This document shows positions 5,348-10,592 of a stretch of 10,592 bases of DNA, one piece after another (position 1 is the first letter of the stretch; each line of letters starts with the position of its first letter). The position numbers were made by a program, and so were the translations under genes. The notes beneath the pieces are model-generated. The model was not told where the DNA came from and ran no database searches. It saw nothing but the letters and a program-made list of their open reading frames with translations. This DNA comes from Candidatus Thioglobus sp. (GTDB lineage: Bacteria > Pseudomonadota > Gammaproteobacteria > PS1 > Thioglobaceae). The stretch is from positions 1-10,592 of the forward strand of contig QOAB01000152.1 of the NCBI GenBank assembly GCA_003978285.1, written 5' to 3'.

Positions 5348-7465
5348 TTAATCAACTGGGGTAAAGACCATTTGCCGATCATCCAGGCTAACTGAGGCAA
5401 CCTGAATCTTAATTGTGTCACCGAGTTGGAAGGTTCTTCCTGTGCGCTCACCCTTAAGTTGGTGATGAACATCATCAAAAATGTAGTAATCATCTTTCAT
5501 ATCGCGCATGGCGATCATGCCTTCAACAAAGACATCGGTAAGCTCAATAAAGATACCGAAGCCTGCTACACCAGAGATCACACCGTTAAAGGTGTCTCCA
5601 ACTTTGTCGCGCATGTATTCACATTTCAGCCACTGTTCTACATCGCGCGAGGCATCATCTGCCCTACGCTCTGTTACCGATAAATGCGCACCAGTTTCAA
5701 TCATTTTTTTAGAAGGCTTTCTTTTCTTTTTATCTAGTACACGGTTAATAGCACGATGCACTAAGAGGTCAGGATATCTTCTAATGGGTGAAGTAAAGTG
5801 TGTGTAATCCTCAAAGGCTAAGCCGAAGTGCCCTTCATTCGCAGGTGTATATACTGCCTGCTTCATGGTACGAAGCACAACTGTTTTAATGATATTTTCA
5901 TCATCACGGCCTTTAGCATCTACCAATACTTTAGCAAAGTGTTTCGATTCTGGCTGCACGCCACCCTCAAGTGTCAAACCTACCGCTGTTAGGAACTGAC
6001 GAGTCGTCTCTACTTTTTCTGCAGTAGGTTTTGGGTGGATTCGATAAAGAAAGTCTTCATCATTGTGCGCTAAGAACTTAGCTGTGGCTTGATTAGCCAT
6101 AAGCATGCATTCTTCAATTAATTTGTGAGCATCGTTGCGAGAACGAGCAATAATATCATCGATCTTACCGTTATCGTTAAATATGATTTGTGACTCAATA
6201 CGATCAAAATCCATCACACCACGCTTGGTTCTTGCTGCTTTAAGTGCTTTATATAAGTCATATAAAGTATTTAGATTGTCTAACACCGACGCGTATTCGT
6301 TGGTTAATGCCTGGTCATGATGCTCTAATATTTGGCTAACTTTGGTATAAGTTAGGCGCGCATGGGACAACATAACAGCTGGGTAGAATTTATAGTCAAG
6401 CAAATTACCTTCTGAGTCGATATTCATCTCACAAGTCATACACAGGCGCTCTACGTCAGGATTGATTGAGCATAATCCATTCGATAAAGCTTCAGGCAGC
6501 ATTGGCACCACACGACGTGGGAAATATACTGAATTACCACGATCAATAGCATCATTGTCTAAGTCTGAACCTTCTATTACATAATGTGAAACGTCAGCAA
6601 TGGCAACGACTAACTTCCAACCCTTATTGGTTGGCTCAGCAAACACAGCGTCATCAAAATCACGTGAATCTTCGCCATCAATAGTTACTAATTTCATATC
6701 AGTAATATCAATACGGCCTTTTTTATCTTCATCGGTAACGGTTGTAGGTAACTTGTTAGTTTGTGCTAGCGCCGCCTCAGAAAAATCAACTGGAATGCCA
6801 TTACGATAAAGTGCAGAATCAGTTTCTACACCCTCATCCATATAGTTGCCTAAAATTTGAGTAATCTTACCAACCGCCAGACTTTCGAATGTTGGTGATT
6901 TTATGATCTCAACAATAACGATTTGCTCATCGGTGTTGTCTTCAGTCACTTCAGAAATATTGATCTTGTTACGAATGCGTTTATCATCCACCACTACGTA
7001 AGCGCCAGCTTGATCTAGGTGTAGGCGACCAACCACGGTTTTAATACTTTCAATGACTTTAACAATTTGTGCATCGCCACGTTGATTAAGTAGGCGAGCT
7101 TTAACCTTGTCACCATGAAAGACCAGCTGCATTTGCTTTGAAGAAAGACGTAAATCCTTACCGCCTTCCTCTAGTTTAATAAAGCCAAAGCCCTTAGGGT
7201 TGGCAATCACTGTGCCTATCATTATTCCGCTTTTACCGCTAAAAATACTAAATACACCTTCTCGATCGCAGCTAAGTTGCTGATCACGAACCATGGCTTT
7301 TAAGCGGTGAGTTAGTGGCTTTTTTTGTTTACCATCAACTTTTAATAAATCGTATAGATCAAATTTGGTTAATGGTTTTTCTTTAATAAATTCAAGAATA
7401 TACTCCCTTGATGGGATGGGGTTGTCGTATTTTTCTGATTCTCTTTTCTGGTGGGGGTCGTTCAT
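5348..7465 (-). CDS. rnr: Ribonuclease R (RNB-family 3'-5' exoribonuclease)
   Basis: The 705-aa protein has the RNase R domain order. An N-terminal winged-helix-like segment (about 20-75) is followed by cold-shock domains (about 80-215, with IANPKGFGFIKLE), the RNB catalytic domain (about 250-585), and a C-terminal S1 domain (about 625-705, GVISGVAGFGIFIEL). The metal-binding aspartates stand in IDGEDSRDFDDAV as D263, D269, D271 and D272, spaced as in E. coli RNase II/R. RNase R degrades structured RNA, takes part in rRNA quality control and in trans-translation-linked decay, and is cold-induced in several bacteria. The protein stops right after the S1 domain (…FTPVD) and lacks the lysine-rich C-terminal tail of the longer (about 800 aa) E. 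coli enzyme. The start ATG at 7465 is 3 nt after the purA stop, so it is very likely co-transcribed and coupled with purA. Confidence 0.96.
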   Translation of the reverse strand: MNDPHQKRESEKYDNPIPSREYILEFIKEKPLTKFDLYDLLKVDGKQKKPLTHRLKAMVRDQQLSCDREGVFSIFSGKSGIMIGTVIANPKGFGFIKLEEGGKDLRLSSKQMQLVFHGDKVKARLLNQRGDAQIVKVIESIKTVVGRLHLDQAGAYVVVDDKRIRNKINISEVTEDNTDEQIVIVEIIKSPTFESLAVGKITQILGNYMDEGVETDSALYRNGIPVDFSEAALAQTNKLPTTVTDEDKKGRIDITDMKLVTIDGEDSRDFDDAVFAEPTNKGWKLVVAIADVSHYVIEGSDLDNDAIDRGNSVYFPRRVVPMLPEALSNGLCSINPDVERLCMTCEMNIDSEGNLLDYKFYPAVMLSHARLTYTKVSQILEHHDQALTNEYASVLDNLNTLYDLYKALKAARTKRGVMDFDRIESQIIFNDNGKIDDIIARSRNDAHKLIEECMLMANQATAKFLAHNDEDFLYRIHPKPTAEKVETTRQFLTAVGLTLEGGVQPESKHFAKVLVDAKGRDDENIIKTVVLRTMKQAVYTPANEGHFGLAFEDYTHFTSPIRRYPDLLVHRAINRVLDKKKRKPSKKMIETGAHLSVTERRADDASRDVEQWLKCEYMRDKVGDTFNGVISGVAGFGIFIELTDVFVEGMIAMRDMKDDYYIFDDVHHQLKGERTGRTFQLGDTIKIQVASVSLDDRQMVFTPVD

Positions 7466-7468
7466 AAT

Positions 7469-8803
<1,335 letters not shown>

Positions 8804-8809
8804 TTAATG

Positions 8810-9763
8810 TTATTGTGCTTGAGATAAAAACTTTAAATCAAACGAAAAACCGGTTGCTGCTCTGGCCTTACCAAAAGACGCACTAAGCCCATTGTAACGG
8901 CCACCTTGTGCTAATGCTTTTGAGTAGTCCTCATTGTAAGCGGAGAATACAACGCCGGTGTGGTACTCGTAAGCTTTCAGCTCTGCAAGATCGATCATCA
9001 CTTCAACATCGGCTGTGTTTAATTGAGTGCTAATTTTAATTAAATCTTCAATGGCTGATTTTGCTTCAGGCAGATCACTAAAAACACCCAAGGCTTTGTC
9101 AAGGATACTTGTATCACCTTCGAGCTTCATTAATGCACTAAACATGTCTGCATTGTTTAACGTCACGCTGACTATAAATTTAGCCAAATCTGGCGCTGAG
9201 CGTCTGGCAAAAATTTGTCTTAATTTTGCCACTTGCTCGCCTGACAAGCTCTCTTGTGCAATCAAAGCATTGAAGATCGCCACATTACCCAAACTAAGCA
9301 CAATTGGGTCAATTGATAATAGCTTTAAACTCTCAAGCATAAGCTTAATTACCTCTACATCAGCTGAAATATCATCAGAACCATAAAGCTCAGCACCGGC
9401 TTGAATCGGTGAACGAGATGCATAAAAGTCATCTGCTTTGGTTTGTAAAATAGCATTTACATAACAATATTTTTCAACACCATTACTGGCACGTTTCGCA
9501 TCAATACGGGCAATTTGTGGGGTGATATCAGCGTGAACGCCAAGCATCTTACCACTGGCCGAATCTAAAAACTTAAAGGTTTTCTCATCAACTGAATCTG
9601 AAGTTAATAGTAAGGACTCAACATATTCAACCATTGGCGGAATCACTAAGCCAAAACCTCTGTCTGCGTATAAATCTAAAAGCTGACGACGTATAGATTC
9701 AAACGCTAGCGCTCGATCGCCAGTGAGCTCATCTATACCTTCAGGTAATTGCCAAGTACTCAT
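8810..9763 (-). CDS. hisZ: ATP phosphoribosyltransferase regulatory subunit HisZ
   Basis: The protein has 317 aa and is related to the catalytic core of histidyl-tRNA synthetase. It opens with WQLPEGIDEL, then has PPMVEYVESL (42-51), GVHADITPQIARIDA (75-89), SRSPIQAGAELYG (117-129), and, near the end, ELKAYEYHTGVVF, QGGRYNGL and ATGFSFDL. HisZ does not charge tRNA. It forms an octamer with the short form of HisG and is required for the first step of histidine synthesis and its feedback inhibition. HisG is not in the window. Its placement between hflC and purA is a recurrent arrangement in Gammaproteobacteria rather than part of a his operon. The protein ends shortly after the conserved DL segment, making it shorter than many HisZ (about 390 aa). 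His replaces the Arg usual in GVRADITPQ. The start ATG at 9763 has only a weak GAG ribosome site. Confidence 0.92.
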   Translation of the reverse strand: MSTWQLPEGIDELTGDRALAFESIRRQLLDLYADRGFGLVIPPMVEYVESLLLTSDSVDEKTFKFLDSASGKMLGVHADITPQIARIDAKRASNGVEKYCYVNAILQTKADDFYASRSPIQAGAELYGSDDISADVEVIKLMLESLKLLSIDPIVLSLGNVAIFNALIAQESLSGEQVAKLRQIFARRSAPDLAKFIVSVTLNNADMFSALMKLEGDTSILDKALGVFSDLPEAKSAIEDLIKISTQLNTADVEVMIDLAELKAYEYHTGVVFSAYNEDYSKALAQGGRYNGLSASFGKARAATGFSFDLKFLSQAQ

Positions 9764-9781
9764 ATTAACTCAATATTTGAA

Positions 9782-10592
9782 TTACTTAACTTCTGGGTTA
9801 AAGTGACGGAAAAACTCTGTATTTGGATTTAACACCATAATGTCATTGTTTTGACCAAACGACTTTTTATAAGACTCTAACGAACGATAGAATGAATAAA
9901 AATCTGCATTTTTATTATAAGCTTGCGCATAATTATTAGCAGATACTGCATCGCCCTCACCTCGAATTATCTCAGAATCACGATAAGCATTCGCTAGAAT
10001 AATCGTACGCTTTTTGTCCGCCGCTGCTCGGATGATCTCAGCCTCTTCTGCACCCTTAGATCTAAACTCTTTAGCAACACGCTGACGCTCTGCTTGCATA
10101 CGACGATAAACCGAATTAGACACCTCTTGAGACAAATCAATACGTTTAATACGTACATCAATAATTTTAATACCAAATTCAACAATGTCTTTATTGGCCA
10201 TTTGCAAAATATTGGCCATAATTTCACTGCGCTCGCCTGAAACCACATCGGCAATCGTACGCTTAGAGAATTCACTCTTAAGGCCAGTTTTAATAATCTG
10301 CGCTAAACGATTGTTGGTTCTAACCATATTACCACCCATTGATTTATAAAACTGTTCCGCATCAACAATACGCCACTTAACGTATGAATCTACAATCACA
10401 TTTTTCTTTTCACCGGTTAAAAAACGCTCTGCTGGTGTATCTAAGGTTTGAATACGATTATCAAACTTAACCACGTTATTAACAAATGGTGTTTTGAATT
10501 TAAGACCTGGTGTATTTTCAACCGTTACAATTTCACCTAGGCGCAACTTAATGGCTGTTTGGGTTTCACTAACTGTATACAGTGCTGAACTT
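9782..10592 (-). CDS. hflC: HflC, SPFH/band-7 membrane protease modulator (5' end beyond window)
   Basis: The reading frame is open to the right edge, so the N-terminal membrane anchor is not visible. The remaining about 269 residues include the SPFH/prohibitin domain: AIKLRLGEIV, PGLKFKTPFVNNV, FDNRIQTLDTPAERFLT, then EKKNVIVDSYVKWRI. ADVVSGERSEIM and DVRIKRIDLSQEVSNSVYRRM follow, then an alanine/charge-rich helix (IIRAAADKKRT) and a C-terminal FYRSLESYKKSF segment. These are specific to HflC as opposed to HflK. HflC and HflK form a large periplasm-facing assembly at the inner membrane that encloses and modulates the FtsH protease. hflK would be expected just upstream, off the right edge. 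hisZ begins 18 nt after the stop. An internal TTG at 10546 is not a start, since the conserved sequence continues before it. Confidence 0.96.
   Translation of the reverse strand, partial: SSALYTVSETQTAIKLRLGEIVTVENTPGLKFKTPFVNNVVKFDNRIQTLDTPAERFLTGEKKNVIVDSYVKWRIVDAEQFYKSMGGNMVRTNNRLAQIIKTGLKSEFSKRTIADVVSGERSEIMANILQMANKDIVEFGIKIIDVRIKRIDLSQEVSNSVYRRMQAERQRVAKEFRSKGAEEAEIIRAAADKKRTIILANAYRDSEIIRGEGDAVSANNYAQAYNKNADFYSFYRSLESYKKSFGQNNDIMVLNPNTEFFRHFNPEVK

Noticed and set aside
9027..9386. 119-codon plus-strand frame inside hisZ
   Set aside because: Shadow of hisZ with no recognisable domain and no ribosome site considered convincing.

Overview
The window is an ordinary, gene-dense stretch of chromosome from an AT-rich gammaproteobacterium. 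The gene order hflC-hisZ-purA-rnr is a variant of the hflK/hflC/purA/rnr cluster common in Gammaproteobacteria. HisZ occurs in lineages that use short HisG. Low GC, tight packing, no mobile elements and closely related protein sequence style suggest a free-living or symbiotic sulfur-oxidiser-like lineage (SUP05/Thioglobus type). That placement is an impression from composition and gene style, not a database match.

Layout, left to right. On the minus strand lie the start of rmuC (cut by the window edge) and a gph/mupP-type HAD phosphatase that overlaps it by 14 nt. Diverging from the phosphatase is plsC, an acyltransferase gene on the plus strand. plsC runs convergently, with an 18-nt overlap, into the tail of a broken TolC-like gene on the minus strand. 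That broken gene is the last member of a minus-strand operon: a short ArgA-like acetyltransferase (TTG start), rnt (RNase T), then the tolC remnant. ilvD (plus strand) diverges from this operon. The two share a 73-nt gap containing a recognisable sigma-70 promoter for ilvD and a near-symmetric set of -10 elements. ilvD ends at a strong bidirectional terminator that also ends the rightmost minus-strand operon, hflC (cut by the window edge), hisZ, purA and rnr. Their intergenic gaps are 18, 21 and 3 nt.

Functionally the genes are housekeeping: DNA maintenance (rmuC), phosphatase salvage or cell-wall recycling (gph/mupP), phospholipid synthesis (plsC), RNA 3'-end maturation and decay (rnt, rnr), amino-acid synthesis (ilvD, hisZ, perhaps the ArgA-like protein), purine synthesis (purA) and membrane protease control (hflC). 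I found no tRNA, rRNA, CRISPR array, insertion sequence, phage gene or defence-like cassette. No novel system is evident. The most notable points are the decaying TolC-like gene, the stand-alone ArgA-type GNAT protein, the HisZ with a short C-terminus, and the palindromic divergent promoter in front of ilvD. No stretch longer than 300 bases lacks a gene.
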